Numbered from the stretch's first letter, positions 36,273-45,379 are shown. The stretch is 64,000 nt of DNA from Alteromonas portus (GCF_005117025.1 NZ_SWCO01000008.1:186001-250000); one strand, 5' to 3'. A program made the numbers and translations. Notes: generated from the letters alone by a model not told the origin.

Positions 36273-36842
36273 TTACGACTTCGCACGCTTACGAGCGAAA
36301 AACATACCACCTAAGGCCAAAAGAGATAGCGCAAAGGTACCTGGTGCAGATACTTGAGCGATTTCAAAGCTTGTGCCTTGAGGAGTATCGAGGGATAAAT
36401 TAGACCCAAGACTATTTGATAATTCAGCTTTAGAAAATGAAAGTTCGACTTTTCCACTACTTAGCGCAACTAAAACAAACGAGAAAATGTCCACCTCATT
36501 TTTGCCAGCTTGAAAAAACTCTACAGGGCCAAAAGTAGCACTACTTAGTGACGCTGAATCAGCTGAACTATCGTTGAGAGGCCCAAAAAGTGGCACCCCA
36601 ATAGCACCTAAATCCATTACAGTAGTTGGGTCAAAACTTACAAACAACGAATCAAATAAAACAGCGATATCATACCCAAAAAAATATGTCTGAGCGCCAC
36701 TTTCTGACAATTCTGAGGCTCTCACTGTTGCTGTAATTGTTTCGCCAACATTATAAGTATCTTTGTCAGTTGTAATCGAAATTAGAGCTGCATTTGCATT
36801 GAAAGTAGCGGCAGCCATTAATAGTAAAAAGAATTTTTTCAT
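36273..36842 (-). CDS. Cohesin-like exported protein with PEP-CTERM-like sorting tail
   Basis: The 189-residue protein has a signal peptide cleaved near NANA (about residue 18). Residues 20-160 have the pattern of a cohesin-like beta-sandwich (TDKDTYNVGETITATVRAS...FFGYDIAVLFDS, then VDIFSFVLVALSSGKVELSF). The C-terminus is a sorting-type tail: short motif APGT, a hydrophobic helix and the basic end FARKRAKS. This is the layout of PEP-CTERM signals, but the canonical Pro-Glu-Pro is replaced by APG. AGGAAA precedes the ATG, 16 bp after the stop of the dockerin-bearing nuclease gene. The pair suggests that this protein displays the nuclease at the cell surface. Confidence 0.75.
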   Translation of the reverse strand: MKKFFLLLMAAATFNANAALISITTDKDTYNVGETITATVRASELSESGAQTYFFGYDIAVLFDSLFVSFDPTTVMDLGAIGVPLFGPLNDSSADSASLSSATFGPVEFFQAGKNEVDIFSFVLVALSSGKVELSFSKAELSNSLGSNLSLDTPQGTSFEIAQVSAPGTFALSLLALGGMFFARKRAKS

Positions 36843-36858
36843 TGTTATTTTCCTAAAA

Positions 36859-39800
36859 TTAAATTGCACAGTTAGCGCGTGTACACATCGCCATTAATGC
36901 CTGAATGTCGAAGAAGTTAATTTGGCCATCGCCGTTAAAATCGAAGTTTTCACCCGTCGCTTGCCCTTGTAAGAACAGTTGATAGAAAGCCATGATATCG
37001 TTGTAATCGACATCGTTATCACCATCAAAATCTCCAACTGTTACTTCTTCTGGGAAGTTAAGCACTACCACTACCGGGTCGTGATCTGACGAGCGATACG
37101 CATCGGCGCCGTAGTAACTAGAAAGCTGGGTTTCAGTCTTATACTCAACGTTATAGTCGAACACCCGAGGTTCGTCAGCGTTAATGTGCCATACCGTTGC
37201 ATCTACCACATATTCAGTTAATGAAGGGCTTGATAAGGCATGATCTAAGTAACCTACTTCGCCGCCGAAGCTATACGAATAAGCGCTATCGCCATCGAAG
37301 AAGTTAACTAAGTTACTGTAACCAGCCTCTTCAAGCGCAAGGATAGGCTCTTCTTTCGCATAAGCATTTAAATCGCCCATTACGATAACGCGGTCAGACA
37401 AGACATCACTATTTTGCTCAACAAGAGAAATTAAGCCTTGTGCTGCTTGGGTACGCAGTTCATTCCAACACCCTTGACCGTCTCCTGAGTCTGCGTTGTT
37501 GCCTGTTGCGTCACCACAACTTTTCGACTTAAAGTGGTTTATTGCTAAGGTAAAGTCGCCGCCGTTACTGTTTACACTGAAGCTTTGTAGTAAAGGCTGG
37601 CGGTTACCATAGTCAAATGGTGCATCGGATGACGTTACAGGGTTCCCTTGTAGTGAAACCACAGCAGGTTTATAGATGATGCCTACTGCTATTTCGTCAC
37701 TGCCTAATAGAGACTCTAACGCAACGTAGCTGTACTCATCACTACCTAGTTCTGCATTAACGCTATCAACTAATGTCGCAATCGCAGAATCACTGCCGTA
37801 ACCATCATTTTCAATTTCAACAAGGCCAAGTACATCAGCGTTCATCGCTACGATAGCTGCAATAGTTTTCGCTTTCTGACGCTCAAATTCATCAAGTGAA
37901 CTTGCGCCCCGAGAGGTCGGGAACTCTGGGCCATTGAAGTAATTGAGCACATTAAAGCTAGCTACTTTTACATCACCGATGGCATTTAGCTGTGGGCCAG
38001 CAATACGAGGGTTAGTGCGGACCGTTTGGATATCGCCTACAGGAATAAGGTTGTATGCACTAAAGGCATAATGTAAAACGCCTTCAAGCGCTTCAACGCT
38101 ATCACCCAAGCGCAGTGGATTGCTATGCGATAGACCTCCTACAGGGAACGGAATATCATCCAAATTCTGTGACGTCGCACCATCGTCTACTAACAAGGTA
38201 TTTCGTGCATTAATTTCGGCTAATGCCAACGCTTCTTCTGAACCTGCTACAAATTGATTAGTAGGGATCATTAAGCGTTGTGACGACACGTTAAACTGCC
38301 CATAGCGCCCAAGGTTATAAATATCAGAGACTTTAAGGGTTTGCTCAAAACTAATATGCATGCCCTCTAGTGCTTCTAAATCAGTATCAGGGCTAAACGG
38401 CATAGCAACAGGTGTGTAAAGCACATTACTACCTACACCCGTAACCTCAGGTTCTGCAGACAGGGTTAACTGGGTTACACCGAAGCGCTCGCCTACTGTA
38501 CCTTGCAAACGCACCGCATCCCCTGCTTCCGGAAGGTTAAATGAGCCTGCGTAAACAAACACACCTTCAGAAGTTGCTGTGTTACCGTCTGAATCACTCG
38601 CTTCTTCCTGAACAAAGAAACCGCTCATGGCAGGCACAACTTTGGTTACCACAGCCTCTACAATGACGTCAGCGCCAGTCATTGCTGATTCCTCGCCGTC
38701 ACCTTGAATCGCGCTGATAAGTACTACTTCAGCAATTGGATCGGTTGGGTCAGTAGGCTCTGTCGGGTCGGTTGGATCTGTTGGGTCCGTTGGGTCCGTT
38801 GGTTCACTTACTGAACCATTGTGAGAACCAAAATTACTTAGCGTATCTTTTGCAAAGCTATCCCATTCGTCAAGAGTAAACGCAGGGTTGCGGTTTGGGT
38901 TACCGCTTGTTACCGAGCTTTTACGCACCAAGGTAACATCTTTACCCCAGTCAGTATCAACCCCATAAGTACCCAGGGCATCTACTACTTGCCCGTTGTA
39001 AACAAGCTCAACGTAATCGTCGCCATTGAAGTTCATTACGAAACTGCTAAGAGTTGAACCGCCGGTAAGTAAAGCATCAGCTTGGGCATGAGCAAATGTT
39101 GCTACGCCACCTGCAGGAATTTCGCCCTCAAGCGCCAGTACTTTTCGGTCGGCGTCGGCAGTAGCGCCGTTCGAAAGTAAAACTAGCTCATAACCAGACA
39201 AGCTCACAGGCTGAGTCGAGCTATTGAAAAGCTCTATTGCTTTATTATAGCCACCGCCCTCAATGTATTCTGAAATGAAAACGCTATTAGAAAATGGGGC
39301 TGTATCACCGTCTGTGTCACCGCCTGTGTCACCACCGGTATCGCCACCTGTGTCACCACCTGTACCGTCGCAGCTTTCGTTATAAATAAGTGAAGCGAGT
39401 TCAGGCTTATCAATGAATGGGTTACGATTACCTTGTAGTTCATAAACCCTTTCGTTACGACGACTTTCAAATTCATCCACCGGATCGTTTTCATGCCACT
39501 GGAGCAGCACGCAAAGCTTACCGAAAGCGGCTTCATCGGTAGACGTTAAGCGGTTTAACAAAACCAAATCATCTTCCGTATCACCTGCAGTATTGCCGTC
39601 GTAACGTACATCCATATAAAGCATAGAGCGAGCAATGTCGCCTTTAACTGCGTCCCGCGGCTCGAAAGAATCGCTATCAACGCGGTTCGCAGGCGCTTCA
39701 GCAAGTTCGCCATCGCTAAAATCAAAATCTAAGTTGCCACGCGAGCTGTTTATCGAAATGTCTGAAGGACGTAAGTGAAGGATATCAGTATAAGCCGTTA

Positions 39801-40836
39801 GGCTAGAGCTTGAGAATCCATGACTGCTGGCCCAAACGTGTTCACGGTTCCAGTTGTCTGGGTTAGTGCTTTGGCTACCGCTTCCGTTAGTAAACTTATC
39901 TTGCGATAAGCCTTTGTAAATCAGGATAACATTGTCAGTATTGGCAGGATCTTCATCAGTATAGGTAAGCGCTGTCCATACTTCAGAATATGAAAGTGTG
40001 CGATGACCATTTTCAATGATGTTGTGCGTTGTTTCTTTCAGTGTTTGTGCACTATCGCCGTTAGCTATACCTGCATCTAATGCGGCGTAATAGTCTGTTG
40101 CAACAAAATTGCTTGCTAGATTAATCGCTTCTAGGTCAGGGCAATTGAAGCACGTTCCGCTTAAGAAAAGCAGTTCGTTTGAAGGTTCACCACCGTTGTC
40201 GGGGCTGTCTCCGCCATCTCCGCTTACTGAGATACTGTCTAAATTTAGATATTCTGCGCCAGCATTATTCGCCATAGCTACTTTTAATACTAACGAACTT
40301 CCACTTCCAATTGTTTCATTTACAGTGGCACTTCCGAAGTCATCGTTTACAGTATTAGATGCCCCTTCAGTGAGGGTTATTAGCTCAAAAGCTCCGCCAT
40401 CTAATGAGTAAAATACGTCGATATAATCTGTCGATTCAAAACCACCGCTTTGCGAAAGTACTGCATTGATAGTGACATCGCCCGCGCCATTGATATCAAT
40501 TGATTCACTCAACCACACCACTTCGCCGTCGACGTCACGAGCTTGCATGGCGCCGTTTTCTACCCGAAACCAATCATCAGTTGCAGATAATTGACCTGCT
40601 GAAACATCAATTGACCAACGCTCAACGCCTTCAAGGTTTAGAATGGCCCCGTCAGGATTCGAGCCAGTTGCGCCTTTGTTTTGAAGCTCAGCGGCTTCAA
40701 AATCTTCTTGCCAAAGCGTATCTGCCGAAGCGTTAATCGAAACAACGCCAAGTGACAATGCCCCTGCCAACAACGCGTTAACTACCTTAGCTGAATGCTT
40801 CAGCTTATACTTTTGTGTGTTACCCTCATTAATCAT
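36859..40836 (-). CDS. ExeM/NucH-type secreted nuclease with endonuclease I, lamin-tail, EEP and dockerin-like domains
   Basis: The 1325-residue exported protein should degrade extracellular DNA. In order: signal peptide (cleavage near ASA, residue 38); a beta-sandwich (about 40-215); an endonuclease I domain (about 230-485, NREHVWASSHGF); a GGDT-repeat linker; a lamin-tail domain (about 517-640, VFISEYIEGGGYNKAIELFN); a TDP-repeat linker (about 677-697); an OB-like domain (about 700-800); an EEP nuclease domain (about 950-1255, VKVASFNVLNYF, LGLVEIENDG, VMGDLNAY, SSDHDPV); and residues 1263-1325 with two calcium loops, DFDGDNDVDYND and DFNGDGQINFFD, as in dockerin type I. Homologous ExeM proteins usually end in a GlyGly-CTERM tail instead. 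AAAG-type Shine-Dalgarno (CGGAAAG) precedes the ATG. Confidence 0.9.
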   Translation of the reverse strand: MINEGNTQKYKLKHSAKVVNALLAGALSLGVVSINASADTLWQEDFEAAELQNKGATGSNPDGAILNLEGVERWSIDVSAGQLSATDDWFRVENGAMQARDVDGEVVWLSESIDINGAGDVTINAVLSQSGGFESTDYIDVFYSLDGGAFELITLTEGASNTVNDDFGSATVNETIGSGSSLVLKVAMANNAGAEYLNLDSISVSGDGGDSPDNGGEPSNELLFLSGTCFNCPDLEAINLASNFVATDYYAALDAGIANGDSAQTLKETTHNIIENGHRTLSYSEVWTALTYTDEDPANTDNVILIYKGLSQDKFTNGSGSQSTNPDNWNREHVWASSHGFSSSSLTAYTDILHLRPSDISINSSRGNLDFDFSDGELAEAPANRVDSDSFEPRDAVKGDIARSMLYMDVRYDGNTAGDTEDDLVLLNRLTSTDEAAFGKLCVLLQWHENDPVDEFESRRNERVYELQGNRNPFIDKPELASLIYNESCDGTGGDTGGDTGGDTGGDTDGDTAPFSNSVFISEYIEGGGYNKAIELFNSSTQPVSLSGYELVLLSNGATADADRKVLALEGEIPAGGVATFAHAQADALLTGGSTLSSFVMNFNGDDYVELVYNGQVVDALGTYGVDTDWGKDVTLVRKSSVTSGNPNRNPAFTLDEWDSFAKDTLSNFGSHNGSVSEPTDPTDPTDPTDPTEPTDPTDPIAEVVLISAIQGDGEESAMTGADVIVEAVVTKVVPAMSGFFVQEEASDSDGNTATSEGVFVYAGSFNLPEAGDAVRLQGTVGERFGVTQLTLSAEPEVTGVGSNVLYTPVAMPFSPDTDLEALEGMHISFEQTLKVSDIYNLGRYGQFNVSSQRLMIPTNQFVAGSEEALALAEINARNTLLVDDGATSQNLDDIPFPVGGLSHSNPLRLGDSVEALEGVLHYAFSAYNLIPVGDIQTVRTNPRIAGPQLNAIGDVKVASFNVLNYFNGPEFPTSRGASSLDEFERQKAKTIAAIVAMNADVLGLVEIENDGYGSDSAIATLVDSVNAELGSDEYSYVALESLLGSDEIAVGIIYKPAVVSLQGNPVTSSDAPFDYGNRQPLLQSFSVNSNGGDFTLAINHFKSKSCGDATGNNADSGDGQGCWNELRTQAAQGLISLVEQNSDVLSDRVIVMGDLNAYAKEEPILALEEAGYSNLVNFFDGDSAYSYSFGGEVGYLDHALSSPSLTEYVVDATVWHINADEPRVFDYNVEYKTETQLSSYYGADAYRSSDHDPVVVVLNFPEEVTVGDFDGDNDVDYNDIMAFYQLFLQGQATGENFDFNGDGQINFFDIQALMAMCTRANCAI
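38745..38808 (-). repeat. Nine-base repeats encoding the TDP linker
   Basis: Imperfect 9-bp repeats (GGGTCGGTT and variants) encode the Thr-Asp-Pro linker between the lamin-tail and OB-like domains. Whole-repeat slippage keeps the frame, so linker length may vary between strains. Confidence 0.7.
39299..39366 (-). repeat. Twelve-base repeats encoding the GGDT linker
   Basis: About five imperfect 12-bp repeats encode Gly-Gly-Asp-Thr units between the endonuclease I and lamin-tail domains. They are in-frame and flexible, like the TDP linker downstream. Confidence 0.7.
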
Positions 40837-41376
40837 TTTGCTTTCCGCTTTTTTGTATAAGGAAGGTATAAATTCTTATACATACGTATTCGCAGCAAGC
40901 ATTTAAAGAAAATAATAATAAAAACGTCATGTACTTTATATAACAACAACTTACAGCTTTAAAATAAGTTTACTTATTGTTTAACTCTACTGAACTTCGG
41001 TACAGGGAAAGTTGATTTGTCACATAACTAAGTTGTTTCAGTTTTGAAACATTTTCATGCTGTAACCTAGTGCATGTTACACCTTAAATGCACAAAAAAA
41101 GGGCAATTATTAGGTGCTGCTTAATGTAGTGATAACCCTGTTGCGCGCAAGGTAGGCCTTCTGTTCGTTATGCCACACTGTGAATTACTGATTGAAGGTT
41201 AAAAGAACCGTTTCTAACCTATAGATAAGAGGAGATCTCTGCGAGAAAAGACGTGTAACACCGTTAGCGACGCAACTACATTTGCAGGCGATATAGATTT
41301 TCGAAACAAGACGTCAAAATTATCAACTATCTATGCTTCAATGTTTGTATAAGCTCAACACACTGCTGAAGGCTGT
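40837..41376. other. Upstream region of the nuclease operon
   Basis: This 540-bp AT-rich gap lies between two minus-strand genes. Two dyads are seen: GTTTCA/TGAAAC (41035-41050) and TGTAAC/GTTACA (41061-41081). I found no PhoB-like repeat and no convincing ORF. It probably contains the promoter for the nuclease operon. Confidence 0.5.
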
Positions 41377-41628
41377 TTATTTCATTTGCACTTTACCGCC
41401 CACTATCTTTAGCGCTGGAGCCCCTCGAATCATTGCATTTCTGGCAAACTGAACGCTACACGATGGGCAAATACCTTCATCAACTGTGAAGTCTTCAACA
41501 ATTCGCTCTTTGAAGCATTTTACCAACGCGCCCTTCCCCCCTTTTCGATACTTAAGAAGCTGGAATTTACATTTAGCGCAGAAAATCTGCACGGTTCTCA
41601 CTGGACCTTTTGCATTGGGTTTTGCCAT
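41377..41628 (-). CDS. Small zinc-ribbon protein
   Basis: The 83-residue basic protein has two pairs of Cys, CAKC near residue 17 and CPSC near residue 54, plus a single Cys at about 38. The pairs form a likely zinc ribbon. It has no signal peptide, so it is cytoplasmic. Similar small ribbons bind nucleic acid or partner proteins, but I cannot assign a role. It is divergent from the PstS-like gene. The region between ends 170 bp before that gene. Confidence 0.72.
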   Translation of the reverse strand: MAKPNAKGPVRTVQIFCAKCKFQLLKYRKGGKGALVKCFKERIVEDFTVDEGICPSCSVQFARNAMIRGAPALKIVGGKVQMK

Positions 41629-41798
41629 CTCTAAACGTGTCCTCCACTTTAAAATTCATCTTTTGTTGAAGTGCGACAAATTGCTAATCTTGGTTATACT
41701 TCACGAAGGGTGATTTGCCCTATAGTAACAATGGCTCTGCACTGCAGTTTGATAATTAAACGACTCAGTACGCAGAGTGACGATTGAAGGTAATATCA

Positions 41799-42203
41799 AT
41801 GAAGATAATTGCAGCTCTGTTCTTAATTTTTTCGGCACCACTTTACGCGGGTACTGCCGTGATTGTAAATGCTAGCAACAACTCGGGGATAGATCTCGAC
41901 ACGGTCAAAAAGATTTACCTCGGAAAAGTGAAAGCATTCCCAGATGGTAGCCGAGCGATCCCACTTACGTTTGAGCAAGGCAATGCTGCTAGAGACGCTT
42001 TTAACAACAGTGTTTTAGGGAAGTCAGAATCGCAGTACTCTGCATTTTGGTCGAAGCTCGTTTTTACCGGACGCGGCACACCGCCTGAAATGATTGAGAC
42101 TGAAGACGAAATGTTAAAGCTTGTGGCGACAAATCCAAATACTATTGGCTTTATCGATGAAAGCAAAGTTGATAGTCAAGTAAAGGTAGTGGGCACGTTT
42201 TAA
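41799..42203 (+). CDS. Short PstS-like periplasmic substrate-binding protein
   Basis: The 134-residue exported protein (signal cleavage near LYA-GT) resembles one lobe of phosphate-binding PstS proteins: IYLGKVKAFPDGSRAIPL, then FWSKLVFTGRGTPPEMI and NTIGFIDESKV. It is much shorter than full PstS (about 320 residues), which is normal for a group of solitary short homologues. Phosphate binding is therefore uncertain. GAAGG precedes the ATG at 41799. No transporter genes are beside it. Confidence 0.8.
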   Translation: MKIIAALFLIFSAPLYAGTAVIVNASNNSGIDLDTVKKIYLGKVKAFPDGSRAIPLTFEQGNAARDAFNNSVLGKSESQYSAFWSKLVFTGRGTPPEMIETEDEMLKLVATNPNTIGFIDESKVDSQVKVVGTF

Positions 42204-42275
42204 TTTCCCCCCTCACCAACACTTCCTTCATTGAGTACGACACAATTTTTAGACGTGTCGTACTCAGCGCTCTCA

Positions 42276-43184
42276 TTAGTCTGGATAGCTCGCTAGATAA
42301 TTAATGTTAGCGAATGCCATTATGACGTCTTTTGCAAAGTCGACTCTAGGATGTCGCAGTGCCCCCTTCTTCCAAACAAGATAGATTTCGTTTTCAGGCC
42401 CGCTCTTTCCAAGCGGAATAAGCTCACCTTTAGCAATGGCTTCTTTACAAAGGTAATCTGGCAACACGGAATAGCCTATTCCAGCCTTTATGATACTGCT
42501 TATTGCGCGAATGTCTGGGCATATTGCAGCTACAGGCGACTCGCATGGTGCATTAAACACTTCTGAAAAATAACGGCGAATAAGCGGAAGTTGCTCGTCA
42601 TAGCTCACTACTTTGTGCTGATTCAACAATGACGCCGTAATCTCTTTATCGCCAATTAATTTACCTTGAACCCGGTTCATCACTAAAATTAAACGCTCTT
42701 TGTCTAACATCTGATATTCATACATAGCATCAGTTGGCTCAGAGGCGGTAATTGCGAGTTCAGCAACATCATCTTCTAACAGTTGATAAGTGTTGTTTTT
42801 ATTACCCGTATGAATAACCAAGTTCACTTTGTCTGCTTGAAGTAAATTGGCCAGTGCAGGGCCTGCCACAAAACTCAAATATTCTGCTGGCCCAGCTAAA
42901 TGTAAGGTGCCATGGTCGGTTGACGCCCGACTTCGTATAGATGCTACTTTTTGTTCCAAGGTATCTATATGGCTGGCCACTTGTAGCGCTAAATCATCAG
43001 CAATTGCCGTTGGCTCTACGCCCCTTGCTTTTCGCACGAACAGCTCTTTTCCGACAATATGCTCCATAGCCTGAATATGTGAAGTTACCGCAGGCTGTGA
43101 CATATGAAGGCGTGCTGCAGCACGAGTAATGTTGCCGCTCCGATAGACTTCTACGAACGTTTTTAACTGTGTTAAGTAAGACAT
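42276..43184 (-). CDS. LysR-family transcriptional regulator
   Basis: The 302-residue protein has a LysR winged helix at about 1-60 (LKTFVEVYRSGNITRAAARLHMSQPAVTSHIQAME broken at the turn: ITRAAARLHMSQPAVTSHI) and a two-lobed effector domain (about 90-300). The start is the ATG at 43184 with AGAGGGG upstream. It is divergent from an exported DJ-1 protein, a YqhD-type reductase and an old-yellow enzyme. The 34-bp dyad at 43199 lies between them. Control of this electrophile/aldehyde detoxification set is the most likely role. Confidence 0.9.
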   Translation of the reverse strand: MSYLTQLKTFVEVYRSGNITRAAARLHMSQPAVTSHIQAMEHIVGKELFVRKARGVEPTAIADDLALQVASHIDTLEQKVASIRSRASTDHGTLHLAGPAEYLSFVAGPALANLLQADKVNLVIHTGNKNNTYQLLEDDVAELAITASEPTDAMYEYQMLDKERLILVMNRVQGKLIGDKEITASLLNQHKVVSYDEQLPLIRRYFSEVFNAPCESPVAAICPDIRAISSIIKAGIGYSVLPDYLCKEAIAKGELIPLGKSGPENEIYLVWKKGALRHPRVDFAKDVIMAFANINYLASYPD

Positions 43185-43198
43185 AACCCCTCTACCCA

Positions 43199-43232
43199 TC
43201 AGATTTTTGATGACTCGTCATAATTTATCTGA
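43199..43232. promoter_or_regulatory. Candidate operator for the LysR regulator
   Basis: Two 16-base arms, TCAGATTTTTGATGAC and GTCATAATTTATCTGA, match as an inverted repeat at 12 of 16 positions about a two-base centre. The site sits 15 bp upstream of the LysR gene start and 62 bp before the DJ-1 gene, the usual place for a LysR operator. Confidence 0.6.
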
Positions 43233-43294
43233 CTTCTGCTTTCATACCAAGCGCTCTAAGATGCACGCACTTTCAAATGCGACAGGAAATGCAC

Positions 43295-44161
43295 ATGAAA
43301 ACATCATCATCAATTCTATCACTTGCGATCATCACAGGGTTGTTACAATCGGCGTATGCCGATGACGTTCAAACGTCCAAAGTAAGTAAAGGTGAAATAC
43401 TGGTACTCCTTTCCAGCGAAAATGTCATGCAGCTTGCAGAAGGTAAAACAGAACCCACAGGTTACTACCTTAACGAGTTTGGCGTGCCGGCCAAAGCGCT
43501 GGTAGACGCGGGCTACAAGCTAGTACTAGCAACACCAAAAGGCAATGCGCCATCAGTCGATAAAAAGTCCGTAATTCCGCAGTACTTTGATGGCGGCGAA
43601 TCGCAGATGCGCGATATTCAAACGTTTGTAGCGTCGATAGAAGGCATTAATGACACGCTGTCACTAAGCGAAGTGATTGCACAAGGGCTTGATGAGTTTG
43701 AAGGTGTATTTATTCCTGGCGGTCATGCACCGCTTATCGACCTTGCAAACAACCCTCAAGTGGGTGAGATTTTGTCTCACTTTCACAGTGAAGGAAAACC
43801 TACTGCCGCTATCTGCCATGGCCCAATCGCCTTACTTTCTGGTCAATCTAACCCACAGAGATTTGAACTGGCATTGAAAACCAATAAGCAGGCCACATCT
43901 GACAGTTGGATTTATGAAGGCTATAAAATGACAATCTTCTCGACGCCAGAGGAAGAGTATTTTGAAAGCACTTTAGATAATGCAACGCTTTTGTACTACC
44001 CAGCTGATGCCATGGCGCAAGCGGGCGGAAAAATGGAATACAAAGAAATGTGGGCGCCACATGTAGTAGTAGACCGTGAACTTATTACAGGCCAAAACCC
44101 ATTTTCTGACGAACTGCTAGCTGAAAAGCTTTTACAACAGTTAAATTCACAAACTAATTAA
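43295..44161 (+). CDS. Exported DJ-1/PfpI-family protein
   Basis: The 288-residue protein has a signal peptide cleaved near SAYA (about 22) and a DJ-1/PfpI domain. The nucleophile is Cys174 in AICHGP, with GVFIPGGHAPLIDL typical of the family. Hsp31-like members act as glyoxalases or chaperones; a periplasmic member in a reductase operon suggests handling of reactive carbonyls. The start is the ATG at 43295 with AGGA about nine bases upstream; the ATG at 43289 is too close to it. The downstream yqhD-like gene follows after 14 bp. Confidence 0.85.
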   Translation: MKTSSSILSLAIITGLLQSAYADDVQTSKVSKGEILVLLSSENVMQLAEGKTEPTGYYLNEFGVPAKALVDAGYKLVLATPKGNAPSVDKKSVIPQYFDGGESQMRDIQTFVASIEGINDTLSLSEVIAQGLDEFEGVFIPGGHAPLIDLANNPQVGEILSHFHSEGKPTAAICHGPIALLSGQSNPQRFELALKTNKQATSDSWIYEGYKMTIFSTPEEEYFESTLDNATLLYYPADAMAQAGGKMEYKEMWAPHVVVDRELITGQNPFSDELLAEKLLQQLNSQTN

Positions 44162-44175
44162 GGACAGGCAACACT

Positions 44176-45330
44176 ATGCTTAATTTTACATTTAAAAATC
44201 AAACCGAAATTTTGTTCGGCAAAGGTCAACTAAGTGAAGTGTCTTCACGTTTGCCAAAACAAGCAAAAGTTCTCTTCCTATATGGCGGCGGATCAATTAA
44301 GAAAAATGGTATTTACGATAAAGTAAATGCCGCGCTCGAAGGCGCTGACGTTATTGAATTTGAAGGCGTTGAACCCAACCCAGAATTCGAGACTTTGATG
44401 AAAGCGGTAAATGTGGCCCGAGAAAACGACGTTAACTTCATTCTTGCAGTAGGCGGCGGAAGTGTTATTGACGGCGCGAAATTCGTTGCAGCGGCAGTAA
44501 ACTTTGAAGGCGATCCGTGGGACATATTAGTTAAAGGGGCTGCGTTTGAAAACCCATTACCTATTGGCGCAGTGCTTACGTTACCTGCAACAGGCTCTGA
44601 AAGTAACGGCAACTCGGTAGTAAACAGAAAAGAAACGTCACAGAAACGCGCGTTTTCATCGGAAACAGTACAGCCAGTGTTTGCTGTGCTTGATCCTGAG
44701 TTCACGTATTCACTGCCGCCTCGTCAGGTTTCCAATGGTGTAGTTGATGCATTTGTTCACGTAATTGAGCAGTACTTAACTTACCCGGTAAACGCACCGC
44801 TTCAAGACCGCTTTGCAGAAGGTATTTTACAAACCTTAGTTCAGGAAGGCCCTAAAGCCCTAGCAACACCTGAAGATTACGACGTACGTGCAAATGTAAT
44901 GTGGTCAGCAACAATGGCGCTTAACGGTTTAATAGGCAAAGGTGTACCGCAAGACTGGGGCACACACATGATAGGCCACGAGCTAACAGCACTCCATGGT
45001 TTAGACCACGCTGTAACTCTAGCTATCGTATTGCCATCGTTGATGTTTGTACAGCGCGACAAGAAGCAGGAAAAAATACTACAGCTAGGCGAGCGCGTGT
45101 TCGGCATTAAAGAAGATGACAAAGAAAAAGCCATCGACTTAACCATTAAAGCTGTACAAGACTTTTTTGAAACTATGCAGGTTAAAACCCGCTTGTCTGA
45201 CTACAACATAGAAAAGTCTGCAATTGATGGTCTTATCGCCAACTTAGAGCGCAACGGTTTAACAGCCCTTGGTGAGCATGGTGATATCGACCTGGAAAAA
45301 GCGCGCGAAATTTTAACTCTAGCAGCATAA
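44176..45330 (+). CDS. yqhD: NADPH-dependent aldehyde reductase, YqhD-type iron-containing alcohol dehydrogenase
   Basis: YqhD reduces short and reactive aldehydes with NADPH. The 384-residue protein has GGGSVIDGAKF at the nucleotide site and TLPATGSESNGNSVV. The metal ligands line up with E. coli YqhD with an offset of three: Asp191, His195, His264 and His278. It is 14 bp after the DJ-1 gene and followed by an old-yellow enzyme after a terminator. In E. coli yqhD is controlled by an AraC-type regulator; here a LysR gene takes the flank. Confidence 0.93.
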   Translation: MLNFTFKNQTEILFGKGQLSEVSSRLPKQAKVLFLYGGGSIKKNGIYDKVNAALEGADVIEFEGVEPNPEFETLMKAVNVARENDVNFILAVGGGSVIDGAKFVAAAVNFEGDPWDILVKGAAFENPLPIGAVLTLPATGSESNGNSVVNRKETSQKRAFSSETVQPVFAVLDPEFTYSLPPRQVSNGVVDAFVHVIEQYLTYPVNAPLQDRFAEGILQTLVQEGPKALATPEDYDVRANVMWSATMALNGLIGKGVPQDWGTHMIGHELTALHGLDHAVTLAIVLPSLMFVQRDKKQEKILQLGERVFGIKEDDKEKAIDLTIKAVQDFFETMQVKTRLSDYNIEKSAIDGLIANLERNGLTALGEHGDIDLEKAREILTLAA

Positions 45331-45379
45331 GCCTGGTTGCATATGACGCACCTCGCATATGCTTTTTCAACATTTAAGT

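Noticed and set aside
38745-39366. Mobile or CRISPR-like repeats
   Set aside because: The repeats are short, in frame and encode TDP and GGDT linkers of the nuclease.
35271-40836. A phage-defence island suggested by the BrxR/CapW-like regulator
   Set aside because: I looked for BREX, CBASS, restriction-modification and toxin-antitoxin genes on both sides; the neighbours are a kinase and a secreted nuclease operon, so only the regulator is reported.
40837-41376. PHO box upstream of the secreted nuclease
   Set aside because: Only isolated TGTCA/GTCAT words occur, without a second copy at 11-bp spacing.
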